The translations under genes and the position numbers were made by a program. 61,667 nucleotides of DNA from an uncultured Oscillospiraceae bacterium (GTDB lineage Bacteria; Bacillota; Clostridia; Oscillospirales; Oscillospiraceae), in assembly GCA_944386835.1 (NCBI GenBank), contig CALXCQ010000089.1, positions 1 to 61,667 of the forward strand, given 5' to 3'. Positions 43,315 to 53,120 of the stretch are shown here, in pieces. Within the stretch, counting starts at the first letter, position 1. Every line of letters starts with the position of its first letter. The notes below the pieces were generated by a model. The model saw nothing but the letters and a program-made list of their open reading frames with translations. It searched no databases and was not told the DNA's origin.

Positions 43315-46300
43315 TTAGTCTTCTTCCTCTGCATCAGCTTCGGCAATATCGCTGAGCAGGCCAAACACATCGTCCTCATCCTGAATTTCAAAGCCGGCTT
43401 CATTGGCCTCTTCATCTAACAGAGCAGGAGTCGGTTCGCTGTCATCCGGTTCCATTGTAAGTTCATCGTTGGGGTAGGCCACCTTTCCCCCTGCATAAAC
43501 CAAATCGTCATCATCGTCATCCCGCAGTTCGATTTCATTGCCTTGCTCATCCAATACCCGGATGTCTAAGCACAATGACTGAAGCTCTTTCACCAGAACT
43601 TTGAAGGATTCCGGAACCCCAGGCTTGGGTACATTGTGACCTTTTACAATGGCTTCATAGGTCTTGACACGTCCTGTCACGTCATCAGACTTTACAGTCA
43701 AGATTTCTTGCAGCGTATAGGCCGCACCATATGCCTCCAACGCCCAAACTTCCATTTCACCGAATCTCTGACCTCCGAATTGAGCTTTGCCGCCCAGAGG
43801 CTGCTGGGTAACCAGGCTGTAAGGTCCTGTCGAACGGGCATGAATCTTATCGTCTACCAGATGGTGCAGCTTTAAGAAATACGGATACCCAACGGTAACC
43901 AGGTTATCAAAAGGCTCACCTGTGCGGCCATCATAGAGGACACTTTTTCCGTCCTCCCGAAGGCCTGCTAGCTTCAGAGTCTGAAGGATCTCTTTTTCGC
44001 TGGCTCCTTCAAAAATAGGAGTTGCAATCTTCCAGCCCAATGCTTTGGCTGCATACCCCAAGTGTACTTCCAGAACCTGCCCGATGTTCATACGGGAAGG
44101 AACGCCCAAAGGATTCAAAACGATATCCAAAGGCGTGCCATCCGGCAGGAAGGGCATATCTTCTTCCGGCAGAATGCGGGAAACAACGCCCTTATTCCCG
44201 TGACGGCCTGCCATCTTGTCGCCTACAGAAATTTTTCTCTTCTGGGCAATATAAACCCGAACCACCTTATTGACACTGGGAGACAGCTCATCACCGTTTT
44301 CTCGGGTAAAGACTTTCACGTCGACAACAATTCCGCTTTCACCATGGGGAACCTTCAAAGAGGAGTCCCGCACTTCTCTGGCCTTTTCTCCAAAAATAGC
44401 CCGCAAAAGCCGTTCTTCTGCTGTCAGTTCTGTCTCTCCCTTAGGGGTAACTTTACCGACCAAATAGTCTCCCGAAGTTACCTCTGCACCAATACGGATG
44501 ATACCGTTCTCATCCAAATCCTTCAGGGTATCTTCACCCACATTGGGGATGTCCCGGGTTATCTCTTCCGGTCCCAGTTTTGTATCCCGGGATTCCGTCT
44601 CATACTCTTCAATGTGGATCGACGTAAAGACGTCCTCTCGCACAAGACGTTCATTGAGCAAAATGGCGTCTTCGTAGTTGTAACCTTCCCAAGTCAGGAA
44701 GCCGATCAAAACGTTTTTGCCCAGAGCAATTTCCCCGTTGCAGCAAGCCGGGCCGTCAGCAATGACCTGATTCGTTTCTACCCGCTCGCCCGTAGACACA
44801 ATAGGACGCTGATTGACGCAAGTACTCTGGTTCGAGCGCGCAAATTTCGTCAGGTAGTAGGTCTTTACATCTCCGTCATCATACCGAACTGTAATATCCG
44901 TTGCCGACACTTTCGTGACAATACCGTTACCTTCTGCCTTTACACACACTTCTGAGTCTACGGCGCACTTGTGCTCCATACCGGTTGCCACTATGGGGGC
45001 TTCCGTCACCATCAGCGGCACGGCCTGGCGCTGCATGTTGGCGTCCATCAAAGCACGGTTGGCGTCGTCGTTCTGCAAGAACGGAATAAAAGCGGTAGCC
45101 ACAGAAGTCATCATACGAGGCGAAACGTCCACATAGTCAATCATGTCCCGATCCACATCGATAATCTCATCCCGATGCCGGCAGGTTACACGCTTGTTGA
45201 CCAGACGTCCCTCTTCATCCACGGGCTCAGAAGCCTGCGCAATATAGTAGTCGTCTTCCACATCGGCCGTCATATATTCCACGATATCTGTCAATTTTCC
45301 CGTAGCCTTATCAATTTTCCGGAAAGGCGCCTCGATAAATCCGTATTCATTGATATTGGCGTAAGTTGCCAGATAATTAATCAAGCCGATATTGGGACCT
45401 TCGGGTGTCTCAATGGGACACATACGGCCATAGTGGCTGTAGTGTACGTCACGGACGTCAAAGGATGCTCTTTCCCGGCTCAGACCGCCCGGTCCTAGTG
45501 CAGACAGTCTTCTCTTATGGGTCAGCTCTGCCAGAGGGTTATTCTGATCCATAAACTGAGACAACGGAGAACTGCCAAAGAATTCTTTGATAACTGCGGT
45601 AACTGGACGGATATTAATTAAGCTCTGGGGTGTTACCACATCCAGGTCCTGAATGGTCATCCGCTCCCGAATGACTCTTTCCAAACGAGTGAATCCAACT
45701 CGGAACTGGTTCTGCAGCAACTCTCCTACACAGCGCAGGCGGCGATTTCCCAGATGGTCAATATCATCTGTGGTGCCGGCGCCATAAACCATGCAGTTCA
45801 GGTAATTGATGGAAGCCAAAATGTCGTCTTTGGTGATGTGGTTTGGCACCAAGTCGCTCATTCTCTCTTCAATGGCCTCTTGCCAACCATCTGCTGGCAC
45901 AGTTTCCAGCATTTCTTTTAAAACAGCAAAACAAACTTTTTCCTTGATCCCATACTCCGCAGGATCAAAGTCCACAAACTGTTTCATATTGACCATGCCG
46001 TTGGAGAATACTTTCACTCTACGTCCGTCAATATTTAAAACTGCTTCATTGACACCCAGATCAGAAATTCTGTGGGCCTTTTCCCGGTTTAAAGTTTCAC
46101 CCGGCATTGCCAGAATTTCCCCTGTCATAGGATCGGCAATCGGCTCTGCCAGCATATGGCCGGAAAGACGGCTCCAAATGTCCATTTTCTTATTAAACTT
46201 ATAACGGCCAACTTTGGAAACGTCATAGCGGCGAGAGTCAAAAAATAATGCTTCCAAATAAGACTGGGCATTTTCCACCGTGGGTGGTTCCCCGGGACGC

Positions 46301-47022
46301 AGTTTCCGATAAATCTCCAGCAAGCTCTCTTCTTTTGTCTTACAGGGATCCTTCTCAATGGTTGCCAAAATTCTGGGATCTTCGCCGAAAAGTTCCTTAA
46401 TCTGCCCATCGGTTTCCACGCCCAAAGCACGAATCAGGCATGTAACCGGGATTTTCCGGTTCTTATCAATCCGGACATAAAAGACGTCATTGCTGTCTGT
46501 TTCATACTCCAACCATGCACCGCGGTACGGGATAACGGTAGCGGTATACGTATGCTGATCTGCCTTGTCCGTAGTATCGCCATAGTACATTCCCGGGCTT
46601 CTTACAATCTGAGAGACAATAACCCGTTCTGCTCCATTGATAACAAACGTACCGCCATTAGTCATCAGAGGGAAATCTCCCATAAAGATTTCTTGCTCTT
46701 TAATTTCGTCCGTCTCTTTATTATGCAGACGCACCCGGACCTTAATCGGTTTGGCATAGGTGGCATCCCGCTCTTTACACTCTTCTATCGTGTATTTGGG
46801 GCTCTCATCCATACTGTAGTCCAGAAAACTCAGTTCCAGATTACCGGTATAATCTGTAATGGTTGCCACATCCTTAAATACTTCCCGCAGCCCTTCATTC
46901 AGAAACCACTCATAAGAATCCTTCTGAATTTTGAGCAAATTGGGAATTTCCAGGATTTCATCATGCTTGGAGTAGCTCTTACGAAGGGTCTTGCCAAAGT
47001 ATACATCCTTGACCATCTCCAT
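43315..47022 (-). CDS. rpoB: RNA polymerase beta subunit
   Basis: 1235 residues. The rifampicin-pocket segment [18 protein letters not shown] and [14 protein letters not shown] has the unmutated residues (Asp, His, Ser), so rifampicin sensitivity is predicted. C-terminal region has [23 protein letters not shown]. The extreme C terminus is very acidic. No rplK, A, J or L is found upstream. The gene has its own promoter with a ~170-base leader. Confidence 0.98.
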   Translation of the reverse strand: MEMVKDVYFGKTLRKSYSKHDEILEIPNLLKIQKDSYEWFLNEGLREVFKDVATITDYTGNLELSFLDYSMDESPKYTIEECKERDATYAKPIKVRVRLHNKETDEIKEQEIFMGDFPLMTNGGTFVINGAERVIVSQIVRSPGMYYGDTTDKADQHTYTATVIPYRGAWLEYETDSNDVFYVRIDKNRKIPVTCLIRALGVETDGQIKELFGEDPRILATIEKDPCKTKEESLLEIYRKLRPGEPPTVENAQSYLEALFFDSRRYDVSKVGRYKFNKKMDIWSRLSGHMLAEPIADPMTGEILAMPGETLNREKAHRISDLGVNEAVLNIDGRRVKVFSNGMVNMKQFVDFDPAEYGIKEKVCFAVLKEMLETVPADGWQEAIEERMSDLVPNHITKDDILASINYLNCMVYGAGTTDDIDHLGNRRLRCVGELLQNQFRVGFTRLERVIRERMTIQDLDVVTPQSLINIRPVTAVIKEFFGSSPLSQFMDQNNPLAELTHKRRLSALGPGGLSRERASFDVRDVHYSHYGRMCPIETPEGPNIGLINYLATYANINEYGFIEAPFRKIDKATGKLTDIVEYMTADVEDDYYIAQASEPVDEEGRLVNKRVTCRHRDEIIDVDRDMIDYVDVSPRMMTSVATAFIPFLQNDDANRALMDANMQRQAVPLMVTEAPIVATGMEHKCAVDSEVCVKAEGNGIVTKVSATDITVRYDDGDVKTYYLTKFARSNQSTCVNQRPIVSTGERVETNQVIADGPACCNGEIALGKNVLIGFLTWEGYNYEDAILLNERLVREDVFTSIHIEEYETESRDTKLGPEEITRDIPNVGEDTLKDLDENGIIRIGAEVTSGDYLVGKVTPKGETELTAEERLLRAIFGEKAREVRDSSLKVPHGESGIVVDVKVFTRENGDELSPSVNKVVRVYIAQKRKISVGDKMAGRHGNKGVVSRILPEEDMPFLPDGTPLDIVLNPLGVPSRMNIGQVLEVHLGYAAKALGWKIATPIFEGASEKEILQTLKLAGLREDGKSVLYDGRTGEPFDNLVTVGYPYFLKLHHLVDDKIHARSTGPYSLVTQQPLGGKAQFGGQRFGEMEVWALEAYGAAYTLQEILTVKSDDVTGRVKTYEAIVKGHNVPKPGVPESFKVLVKELQSLCLDIRVLDEQGNEIELRDDDDDDLVYAGGKVAYPNDELTMEPDDSEPTPALLDEEANEAGFEIQDEDDVFGLLSDIAEADAEEED

Positions 47023-47206
47023 TATGAATCATCACAGCCTTTCTTTCGGCGCTTGCCGTCTTATATTCTACTTCAACTTTTTGACACGCCCGGAGTTGTT
47101 GCTATTTTTTTCATCCTATCCACTTGATTCTTATCTACCCATGTGATAAACTAGGTATGTAAATTATGGCCATGCCGTTCAGGCATTTTGCCGCATTGTA
47201 AGGGAT
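47023..47206 (-). other. rpoB 5' leader
   Basis: About 180 bases of untranslated leader. It contains the small hairpin AAAATGCC-TGAAC-GGCAT (near 47176-47195). No open frame with a good ribosome-binding site, and no L7/L12 gene or L10-binding-type structure that I can recognise. Confidence 0.5.
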
Positions 47207-47235
47207 ATTTTAACAGATTTCAAATTTTAAGTCAA
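47207..47235 (-). promoter_or_regulatory. rpoBC promoter
   Basis: TTGACT (complement of 47230-47235) and TAAAAT (complement of 47207-47212), 17-base spacer, directly downstream of the ECF-gene terminator. Confidence 0.8.
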
Positions 47236-47244
47236 TACTTAACT

Positions 47245-47291
47245 GCATAAAATTTGCCACCTTTGCATATGCAAAGGTGGCTTTTTTATGC
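47245..47291. terminator. Terminator between ECF S gene and rpoB
   Basis: A perfect 26-base palindrome, GCCACCTTTGCAT/ATGCAAAGGTGGC (47256-47281), is enclosed by GCATAAAA and TTTTATGC outer arms. T6 follows on the plus strand and AAATTTTATGC-type sequence on the minus strand; it probably ends the minus-strand ECF message. Confidence 0.85.
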
Positions 47292-47339
47292 ATCTTACGC
47301 TAACTGACCGTAATAAAACGCTTCCGCAGATATTTGCGT

Positions 47340-47966
47340 TTATTTCTGGTTCATGATTATCCGCACAGGCTTACACACTGCGGGAGCCGCAATAGCAGCT
47401 ACAATAGCTTCCGGAATCCCACTGGTCAGAATCGTGGTTCCGATAATAATTAACATCGACTGCCCCACCAAAGAAGCGTATTGTTGACCGAAGAAGATCC
47501 AGATTCCACCCATAACCAGCAAAGTATTGGTCAGGCTACCTAATGCGGCACTGATGGCAAAGCGCAAGGTCTCCTTCTTTTCCATTTTTTTAGATAGACC
47601 TCTGTTGACAATTCCTGTAACAGTTCCCACCAAAATTCTGGGGACAAAACAAATCAAAATGCTTCCAAAATTTCCATGGAATTCGCCCAAAGAATAAAAT
47701 GGCGTAAAAATGAAGGCAGTAATCGGGTTTGGCGGCATGAACGTCCATACCAAAAAGCTAAACAATCCAGCAAATGCTCCCATCGCCGAACCAGCTTTTG
47801 TTCCTAATAAAATAGCCGTAATCACAACCGGAATCATGGCCAAAGTCGCCACAATGGGTCCCAGAGCCGGCAGTGATCCCAATGGAGTAAAGCAAAAAAT
47901 TGCCTCAATCGCCAGAAGAATTGAAAATTGCGTCAGAAATTGGATTTTTTTGTTTTGATGTTTCAT
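47340..47966 (-). CDS. ECF transporter S component (substrate-binding membrane subunit)
   Basis: 208-residue membrane protein with about six helices: FTPLGSLPALGPIVATLAMIPVVITAILLG, then AGLFSFLVWTFMPPNP and a C-terminal basic end. This is the S subunit of a group II energy-coupling-factor vitamin transporter, which needs the shared EcfAA'T module encoded elsewhere. The helix-1 PLG/GPI pattern is closest to pantothenate-type S proteins, but the substrate is not certain. Start at 47966 with AAAGGAAAACGGT upstream; the frame is open 67 codons further up, through a structured leader. Confidence 0.82.
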   Translation of the reverse strand: MKHQNKKIQFLTQFSILLAIEAIFCFTPLGSLPALGPIVATLAMIPVVITAILLGTKAGSAMGAFAGLFSFLVWTFMPPNPITAFIFTPFYSLGEFHGNFGSILICFVPRILVGTVTGIVNRGLSKKMEKKETLRFAISAALGSLTNTLLVMGGIWIFFGQQYASLVGQSMLIIIGTTILTSGIPEAIVAAIAAPAVCKPVRIIMNQK

Positions 47967-48025
47967 ACCGTTTTCCTTTCCATTCTCTCCCCAGTAAAAT
48001 TTAACACCTATTCTACCAGTATAAA

Positions 48026-48127
48026 GGTATTCCCATGTCTTGCAACCCCATAGTGCCACCGGCATATTGTTACCTGCTAATACCCGATCAGCGAATGAGC
48101 AAATGCCGACACAGTTATGAAAATACC
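48026..48127 (-). ncRNA. Structured leader RNA, candidate riboswitch of the ECF gene
   Basis: Three nested helices on the minus strand. P1 pairs complements of 48026-48031 and 48122-48127 (GGTATT/AATACC). P2 pairs 48060-48065 with 48103-48108 (CGGCAT/ATGCCG), extendable by TTG/CAA. P3 is GCTGAT-CGGGT-ATTAGC (48076-48092). A G-U pair in P3 works only if the minus strand is transcribed. The internal loops (TTGCTCATTC, AGGTAACAAT, GTGGCACTATGGGGTTGCA) look conserved-type, but I match no known riboswitch class with confidence. It ends about 60 bases before the ribosome-binding site. Confidence 0.5.
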
Positions 48128-48251
48128 CTACCAAAAGCGAGAAAACTCTCATATTTTTAAATGGCATATTGGGCTTTTCCTACCCCATACGTCCCACAGA
48201 GCCAGCAGATAAACTGAGAGGGAATCTTGCCATTTGCAAGATTCCCTCCAG

Positions 48252-48336
48252 TGGTGCGAGAGATGAGACTTGAACTCACACGACGGTTGTCACACGCACC
48301 TCAAACGTGCCTGTCTACCTATTCCAGCACTCTCGC
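48252..48336 (-). tRNA. tRNA-Leu (anticodon GAG)
   Basis: Acceptor stem GCGAGAG/CTCTCGC, discriminator A and encoded CCA (complement of 48252-48254). A long variable arm (GTGACAACCGTCGTGT-type) follows the anticodon stem CACGT/GCGTG, whose loop TTGAGGT places GAG at 34-36. T arm is GTGAGTTCAAGTCTCAT. Class II tRNA, 85 bases with CCA. Upstream of the ECF gene, on the same strand. Confidence 0.95.
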
Positions 48337-48418
48337 TTATGACAGCGTGATAATTATACGCATTTCCCGCTAATTTGTCAACCGATTTCCCCGCAATATT
48401 TTCCTGTGCTTTTTTAGG

Positions 48419-48447
48419 TTGCGATCGGCCTTGTTATTTGCTATAAT
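48419..48447 (+). promoter_or_regulatory. rsmE promoter
   Basis: TTGCGA (48419-48424) and TATAAT (48442-48447), 17-base spacer, about 38 bases before the TTG start of rsmE and divergent from tRNA-Leu. Confidence 0.75.
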
Positions 48448-48484
48448 ATTTCGTGTATTTTTGTAGAATTTTGGAGGTAGCCGC

Positions 48485-49219
48485 TTGCCTAGATTTTTTG
48501 TTACTGATGGCATACAGACAGACAAGCCTCTCGTTCTAACTGGTGACAGCGCATCCCACGCCCATGTTTTACGTCTGCGCATAGGCGATGAAATTTGCGT
48601 ATGCGACGGCCAGGGGCAAGACTACATGGGTACAATTTGCGAAATGAATTCCCGCTCTTTGACGGTTCAAATTACAAGTTCTCAGCTCTGCCCTGGCGAG
48701 CCTACCCTACAATGCAGCGTATATATGGCGTTTCCAAAAGCGGATAAGCTGGAGCATGTAATTCAAAAGGCCACTGAATTGGGCGCTTATGAGATTGTTA
48801 CATTCCCTACTGCTCGCTCTGTCTCCCGACCAGATGCTTCCAGTCTGATAAAAAAACAAGAGCGATGGCAAAAAATTGCCCAATCTGCATCTGAGCAAAG
48901 TCAGCGGGGACGAATTCCGCAGGTAGTGGTTTTAAGCAGTTTTCAAGATGCGCTTCAGCGGGCTTCTCACAGCGACATCTCCATTCTTTTATACGAGAAT
49001 GAAAAGCAGCACTCTTTGCGTAGTGTGCTCACAGCGTCCTCATTCCGTACAATCAGTCTTTTCTCAGGGCCCGAAGGTGGGCTTACACCTGAAGAAGTCC
49101 AATGGGCACAAGAAGCAGGCCTGCATATCTGTTCTCTTGGCCCTCGTATTTTACGCTGTGAAACCGCACCCTTATGTTCTTTGAGTGCCGTGCTCTATGC
49201 ATCTGGCCAATTGGAATAG
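48485..49219 (+). CDS. rsmE: 16S rRNA (uracil-1498-N3)-methyltransferase
   Basis: 244-residue SPOUT methyltransferase that methylates U1498 of 16S rRNA in the decoding region. PUA-like N-terminal domain, then FPKADKLEHVIQKATELG, SEQSQRGRIPQV, SLFSGPEGGLTPEE (SAM-binding trefoil knot) and LGPRILRCETAPL. Start is TTG at 48485, seven bases after GGAGG (48473-48477). Followed by a membrane-protein gene 30 bases later. Confidence 0.95.
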   Translation: MPRFFVTDGIQTDKPLVLTGDSASHAHVLRLRIGDEICVCDGQGQDYMGTICEMNSRSLTVQITSSQLCPGEPTLQCSVYMAFPKADKLEHVIQKATELGAYEIVTFPTARSVSRPDASSLIKKQERWQKIAQSASEQSQRGRIPQVVVLSSFQDALQRASHSDISILLYENEKQHSLRSVLTASSFRTISLFSGPEGGLTPEEVQWAQEAGLHICSLGPRILRCETAPLCSLSAVLYASGQLE

Positions 49220-49249
49220 GCATGATAATATCATAATACTTAATAAGGA

Positions 49250-50029
49250 ATGAATACGAAAATGGCAATGAAGAAAACCCGAAATACAAAACCAGTTTCC
49301 AAAAAAGATGACATTATTATATATAATATTATAATTGCCCTTTGTCTGGTCTGTCTGGCAGTAGTTGCGCTCCTTCAAGTCAATCGATTGGCGATTCAAA
49401 TTGATACAATGGTAGAAACCTACGATGCCACTATCTATGTAGCAATTGCAGCGGCTGTTTGCACCATACTCTCTTTGATTGCTAATTTGATTTTTAAGGC
49501 CAAAGCTGGAAAGCTGATCAGTCTAATTGGTATGATTCTTTTCGGAACTGTGGCAATTTCGGCAGCTTTGTTGCGGGTATATTGGACAACAGTAATTCCT
49601 CTTCTGTTTTTTGTCTATATTGCCGCCGGTGTGCTATTTATCATTTTTGAAATCTATCAGCATGAATTTTTTCTAATTTCCTGCCTTACCACGCTTGCTG
49701 GTTGTTGCTTCTACATTTTTTCCAAAATTAGTCCTCTTTCTTTCAAGTTTTATTTTCTTTGCCTCGTTTTTGTCATTTTTGTTGCAACCTGTGCATTTCT
49801 TACGTTTACTGCCTCCAAACATGGGGGGAAAATATCGCTGGGGAAGCGGCAGTTTCAATTGTTTGTCCCTGACTTCTCTCCAATTTTTCTATATGCGACA
49901 TGTGTGATCTGGGCCCTGTGTCTCATTGCCGTTGCTTGCCTTGGCAGTACCTTTGCTTACTACTGCATGTTTGCCGCTATGGTTTACGAATTAATTGCTG
50001 CGTGCTACTATACTATAAAATTGACCTAA
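49250..50029 (+). CDS. Polytopic membrane protein of unknown function
   Basis: 259 residues with about eight hydrophobic segments after a basic N terminus (KKTRNTKPVSKKDD). Helices begin near residues 24, 65, 88, 118 and onwards. No catalytic or family motif is recognised. The start may be the ATG at 49250 or 49262; AAGGA overlaps the first and is better placed for the second. Follows rsmE and ends in its own terminator, so probably rsmE-operon. Confidence 0.7.
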   Translation: MNTKMAMKKTRNTKPVSKKDDIIIYNIIIALCLVCLAVVALLQVNRLAIQIDTMVETYDATIYVAIAAAVCTILSLIANLIFKAKAGKLISLIGMILFGTVAISAALLRVYWTTVIPLLFFVYIAAGVLFIIFEIYQHEFFLISCLTTLAGCCFYIFSKISPLSFKFYFLCLVFVIFVATCAFLTFTASKHGGKISLGKRQFQLFVPDFSPIFLYATCVIWALCLIAVACLGSTFAYYCMFAAMVYELIAACYYTIKLT

Positions 50030-50037
50030 GATGTTAC

Positions 50038-50069
50038 AAAAAGCCCGACAGAAAACTGTCGGGCTTTTT
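50038..50069 (+). terminator. Terminator of the rsmE-membrane protein unit
   Basis: AAAAAGCCCGACAG (50038-50051) pairs with CTGTCGGGCTTTTT (50056-50069), four-base AAAA loop, T5 ending. Confidence 0.92.
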
Positions 50070-50121
50070 CTATGGTTATTCTAACCCCTTGTCTCATATA
50101 TATTGGACAGGGGGTGCTTTT

Positions 50122-51654
50122 TTGAAACAGCGACATTCCTTGCTATACAGCACGTTACTTTTAACTTTGGCCAGTATGGCTCTCAGAGGCGTCTCAATCT
50201 TCTTCCAGGTCTTCCTTTCCGGAACCATTGGCGCTGCTGGCGTTGGATTATTGCAACTAATTTCCACAGTAAGCTTCTTTGCCATGACTATCGGAACCTC
50301 TGGAATCCGTGTTGGGGCCATGTATCTCAGTGCAGAAGAATACGGTATGCGAAGACCGGTCGGCATTCGAAAGGCTGTACAATGCTGTATGCGATATGGC
50401 TTCACGTTGAGCCTGCTTGCAGGTGGCGCATTGGTTTTCAGTGCAGATTATTTGGCCCAAACCTGGCTAAAGGATATTCAGGCCGCAGCCAGTCTTCGAG
50501 TTGTTGGGGTTTTTTTGCCTGTCTCTTGCCTGTGGTCCGTCATGGACGGGTATTTTACGGCCTGTTCAAAAATTAAGCAACTGGTAATTGTCGAATTTGT
50601 CGATCGCGGAATTTCTATTGCCTGCACGTTATGCTTGCTCTTAACATGGGCACAGCAAGATGTTTCCCGCTCCTGTACCAGTGTTGTTCTGGGTAATTCC
50701 ATTGGTACTTCTGTGGGCCTTTGCATTCTTTTTTTCCTCTACCGAAAAGACCAACGGGCTCTGGGAAAAAATTTGCCATCGCCTCCCATGTGGAAACGCT
50801 TGTTTCGTCTTTGTATCCCCCTTGCTCTCAATGATTATCTTCGCTCAGGTCTTTCTACGCTGGAACAATTTCTTATCCCCAGAGGACTGGCAAAAAACGG
50901 TTCCTCTTATGAGTCTTCTATGGCTTCTTATGGTACCATACATGGCATGGTCTTCCCTATTCTAATGTTTCCATCTGTTGTCTTATTTTCTTTATCTGAC
51001 CTTTTGGTTCCAGAGCTAGCCAGTTGCCGGGCGGAAAACAATTCCAGGCGGGTCTATTTTCTCACCGACCGCTGTCTGAAAATGGGCTTTTTATTTGCGT
51101 GTACCGTTGCTGGGCTGATGTTTTGCCTTGCTTCTCCCCTGGGTCAGCTGTTTTACCACAGTGAACTGGCAGGTTTCTATCTTCGCATTTTTTCCCCGTT
51201 AGTTCTAATCCTCTATATGGATGCTATGGTGGACGGTATGCACAAGGGTCTGGGACAGCAAGCTTACTGCGTCCGCTATAACACAATCACCTCTTTTTTA
51301 GATGTAGTCTTTTTGTTTTTATTGCTACCAAAGTGGGGAATTGCAGGTTATTTCTTTACCTTCACGGTTTCTCACGCCATCAATTTCTTCTTAAGTATGC
51401 GCAGACTTTTGCAGGTGACTAAATACTCCCTTTCTCTGGCATTTCCCGCCAAAGCCTCTGCCTGTGCCCTTCTTTCCGGATTTTTGTGCCATTGGATACA
51501 GCAATATATTCTTTCCGCTATCTCCTGCCTGCTCTGGATCCCCATTGTCTTTTTACTGTCCTTTTTCTTACTCCTGCAAATCTGTTCTGCTTTGGAACAA
51601 GAAGATATTCAATGGTTGCGTACCTCTTTACGCCCACAAAAGGCCACCCGTTGA
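50122..51654 (+). CDS. MOP-superfamily oligosaccharide flippase (SpoVB-like)
   Basis: 510-residue membrane protein with about 13 helices. Family features are the N-terminal KQRHSLLYSTLLLTLASMALRG, GAAGVGLLQLISTVSFF, and a mid-protein ...PLALNDYLRSGLSTLEQFLIPRGL stretch as in SpoVB and related lipid-linked sugar exporters. Start is TTG at 50122 with AGGGGGTG just upstream; the frame is open another 74 codons across the previous gene's terminator, which makes an earlier start unlikely. Could flip a lipid-linked cell-wall precursor or, if SpoVB proper, act in spore cortex synthesis; neither can be told from context. Confidence 0.85.
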   Translation: MKQRHSLLYSTLLLTLASMALRGVSIFFQVFLSGTIGAAGVGLLQLISTVSFFAMTIGTSGIRVGAMYLSAEEYGMRRPVGIRKAVQCCMRYGFTLSLLAGGALVFSADYLAQTWLKDIQAAASLRVVGVFLPVSCLWSVMDGYFTACSKIKQLVIVEFVDRGISIACTLCLLLTWAQQDVSRSCTSVVLGNSIGTSVGLCILFFLYRKDQRALGKNLPSPPMWKRLFRLCIPLALNDYLRSGLSTLEQFLIPRGLAKNGSSYESSMASYGTIHGMVFPILMFPSVVLFSLSDLLVPELASCRAENNSRRVYFLTDRCLKMGFLFACTVAGLMFCLASPLGQLFYHSELAGFYLRIFSPLVLILYMDAMVDGMHKGLGQQAYCVRYNTITSFLDVVFLFLLLPKWGIAGYFFTFTVSHAINFFLSMRRLLQVTKYSLSLAFPAKASACALLSGFLCHWIQQYILSAISCLLWIPIVFLLSFFLLLQICSALEQEDIQWLRTSLRPQKATR

Positions 51655-51713
51655 CAAATCCATACATCTTTATTATACTAAAGCAAAATTCTTCCATAAG
51701 GAGGCGAAAAAAA

Positions 51714-51914
51714 CTGGAGGTTTTGGAAAAGACCTTTTGTGGTTTCTGCCGCACTTGCGATCAAACCAGTATGGTAATCTGTGAGTTCACCTCAGACGGT
51801 AATACCCGCCAGCTTTTGGACGCAGACTGCTTGTATCCGGACTGTATCCATGCCGCCTCTTGTACCATCAGTCGACAAATTCTAGATTATTTAAAAGAAT
51901 CCGCCAATGGTTAA
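51714..51914 (+). CDS. Small Cys-rich protein
   Basis: 66 residues with seven cysteines (FCGFCRTC at 9-15, C23, C39, C44, C50), the pattern of a zinc- or cluster-binding protein. The stop codon lies within the terminator stem that follows. No ATG in frame; the likely start is CTG at 51714, nine bases after AAGGAGG (51698-51704), or TTG at 51723, which sits too close to GGAGG (51716-51720). Not recognised. The good ribosome-binding site and immediate terminator argue that it is real. Confidence 0.55.
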   Translation: MEVLEKTFCGFCRTCDQTSMVICEFTSDGNTRQLLDADCLYPDCIHAASCTISRQILDYLKESANG

Positions 51915-51932
51915 CCATCGGCGGATTCTTTT
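51893..51932. terminator. Bidirectional terminator between the small Cys-rich and FAD genes
   Basis: AAAAGAATCCGCC (51893-51905) pairs with GGCGGATTCTTTT (51920-51932); the interior ATGGTTAACCAT is itself palindromic. A and T flanks allow termination on both strands, ending the racemase/dehydrogenase operon too. Confidence 0.9.
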
Positions 51933-51953
51933 AACTTATTGCAACACAGCCGA

Positions 51954-53120
51954 TTAAGATACAGCAAACCGTTGCCAGGAAAGCGGCGTAATATCCAGCG
52001 ACGTTTCTCCGTTTACTATCAACTCTGTTACCAATTGGGCCGTAATCGGCGCCAAGGCAATACCGTCACCCTCATGGCCACAGGCCATACAAAAGCCTGT
52101 GTATTGTCCCAAACTCCCCACAATTGGCAGGCCATCGGGCGTATACGGACGTAGCCCGGCAAATGTTCGGATGATTTTCATATCCTTCACGCAAGGATAA
52201 ACTTTTGCTGCACCCGCTATAATTTTTCCGATTGCCTCTGTCGTAACCCCCCTGTCAAATCCGGCAAATTCCCGAGTACCGCTTAGAATGGTGGTTCCCG
52301 ACTCCGTCTGCTCAATGGCAAAAGAATACCCAATTCTCTGAATCGCTTCATCTGTAATCAGTTCCGGATGGAATTTAATGGTCTGGTATAGTGAACTGGT
52401 GATCATATGATAGACATAGGGCGCCCTTTGCTCCAAAGCTACAATCTGCCCACGTCTGGGGCGGATTGGCATGTCATACCCTAACATTTTTACCAAATCA
52501 TTTCCCCATACACCACAAGCGTTGACAACGGTTCCAGCATAAAAATCCCCCCGATTGGTAGTGATACCAGTGACCCGTTCCCCCTCCCGAAGGATTCCAA
52601 TAACCTCCGTTTCCGTTAAAAACTGACATCCTAATTTCTTGGCTGCGCGGACCATGCCATAGACAAAGTCAAAAACTTCCAACCGGCCGGACTGAGGAAT
52701 CCAAAGGGCACCGGGTATATCCGGATTTATGTTGGGTTCCAGTTGTAAAACCTGCTTCCCGTCCAGAATTTCCAGGCTGTATCCCGATGGGATATCGTCC
52801 CGCTCCATACTTTTTTTAACCAGTTCCATTTCCATGTCTGTCTCAATGACCTGGACGGTTCCGTCTACCTGTAAACCGAACTTCCCAATTTCCTCTTCCA
52901 ACGGCTTAAACAACTTTTGACTCTGTAAATAGAGCGCAAGATGATATCCAGGTTTTTTCGTAAACCAGGACAACAGTCCCCCTGTAGCACCTCCGGTGCC
53001 CATGCACGAATCCCGCTTTTCTACAACCAACACTTTTTGCCCCGCTTTACTCAGAGCATAAGCGCAACTGGAACCTACGGCACCGGCACCAACCACAATG
53101 ACGTCAAATTTTGTCTCCAT
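51954..53120 (-). CDS. FAD-dependent amine/amino acid dehydrogenase, DAO family (beta subunit)
   Basis: 388-residue D-amino-acid-oxidase-fold flavoprotein. FAD-binding DVIVVGAGAVGSSCAYALSKAG at residues ~6-27, GGATGGLLSW near 43, substrate-domain LEPNINPDIPGALWIPQSG, and a C-terminal GLRPYTPDGLPIVG then GHEGDGIALAP. This is the beta (catalytic) subunit type of the HcnC, opine-oxidase and D-hydroxyproline/sarcosine dehydrogenase group. It overlaps the 2Fe-2S gene by 17 bases with GGAGG inside that gene, and is the last gene of the operon. The substrate is not determined. Confidence 0.88.
   Translation of the reverse strand: METKFDVIVVGAGAVGSSCAYALSKAGQKVLVVEKRDSCMGTGGATGGLLSWFTKKPGYHLALYLQSQKLFKPLEEEIGKFGLQVDGTVQVIETDMEMELVKKSMERDDIPSGYSLEILDGKQVLQLEPNINPDIPGALWIPQSGRLEVFDFVYGMVRAAKKLGCQFLTETEVIGILREGERVTGITTNRGDFYAGTVVNACGVWGNDLVKMLGYDMPIRPRRGQIVALEQRAPYVYHMITSSLYQTIKFHPELITDEAIQRIGYSFAIEQTESGTTILSGTREFAGFDRGVTTEAIGKIIAGAAKVYPCVKDMKIIRTFAGLRPYTPDGLPIVGSLGQYTGFCMACGHEGDGIALAPITAQLVTELIVNGETSLDITPLSWQRFAVS

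Noticed and set aside
44062..44955. 297-codon plus-strand frame through rpoB
   Set aside because: Antisense shadow of rpoB; a similar frame at 40318-41001 in rpoC is rejected for the same reason.
48060..48108. TPP riboswitch in the ECF leader
   Set aside because: CTGATC and following bases resemble the 3' part of a TPP aptamer, but the CTGAGA element and the second conserved half are missing.
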